This document shows, one piece after another, positions 12,430 to 12,459 of a DNA stretch of 12,459 nt. Under the pieces are notes generated by a model. That model was not told the origin of the DNA. It ran no database searches and saw only the letters and a program-made list of their open reading frames with translations. Positions within the stretch are counted from its first letter, which is position 1; every line of letters begins with the position of its first letter. The position numbers and the translations under genes were made by a program. The DNA is from an uncultured Bacteroidales bacterium (GTDB lineage: Bacteria > Bacteroidota > Bacteroidia > Bacteroidales > UBA932), in contig CALBPX010000034.1 of the NCBI GenBank assembly GCA_937899055.1, positions 1 to 12,459 on the forward strand, in the 5' to 3' direction.

Positions 12430-12459
12430 AGATCGGAAGAGCGTCGTGTAGGGAAAGAG
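12430..12459. other. Illumina TruSeq adapter sequence (artefact)
   Basis: The last 30 bases begin AGATCGGAAGAGCGTCGTGT and continue in exact agreement with the reverse complement of the Illumina universal adapter. This is library sequence, not genome. Confidence 0.98.

Overview
The window looks like chromosomal DNA of a Bacteroidales-type bacterium (phylum Bacteroidota), probably a metagenome or draft-assembly contig. The evidence is as follows. Five sites match the Bacteroidota promoter form TTG-N19/20-TAnnTTTG or its -7 half. Most genes lack Shine-Dalgarno sites. The housekeeping proteins (trigger factor, ClpP, ClpX, type-2 PyrF, TpiA) have a Bacteroidota look. I cannot name a genus from the sequence alone.

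Left part (1-3044, minus strand): an export cassette reading leftwards. It encodes a TolC-family outer-membrane channel, a membrane-anchored HlyD/MacA-type adaptor and the first 96 residues of a MacB/LolD-type ABC ATPase that runs off the left edge. Together they make an ABC-driven tripartite efflux or export system; its permease should lie beyond position 1.

Centre (3139-9683, minus strand): one apparent five-gene operon, tig-clpP-clpX-pyrF-5'-nucleotidase, with gaps of 14-37 bp. It begins at a good TAnnTTTG promoter (9676-9683) and ends at a hairpin terminator (3139-3163). Trigger factor folds nascent chains and ClpXP degrades tagged or misfolded proteins. PyrF makes UMP and the exported, C-terminally anchored metallophosphoesterase probably recovers nucleosides outside the cytoplasm. 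The roughly 180-nt leader of this operon holds four tandem 27-bp repeats. Their sense strand carries purine-rich Shine-Dalgarno-like motifs and minimal ORFs, and this is the most unusual regulatory structure in the window.

Right of the divergent promoters (9760-10938, plus strand): tpiA, a 200-bp spacer with a 26-bp tandem duplication and a hairpin, then a tRNA-Leu(UAG) with its own promoter and a strong terminator.

Right end (11064-12459): a minus-strand toxin-antitoxin pair (RelE/HigB-like toxin first, XRE-type HTH antitoxin second) with an apparently leaderless promoter and a palindrome over its -33 element. Next come a plus-strand promoter feeding a structured RNA or 46-codon ORF, and the last ~65 codons of a second TolC-family gene. 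From about 12291 the TolC frame gives way to unrelated GC-richer sequence that reads well on the other strand. The last 30 bases (12430-12459) are Illumina adapter, so the right end is an assembly artefact. No clearly new multi-gene system is visible; the leader repeats, the TA operator arrangement and the 11946 transcript are the points most worth testing.
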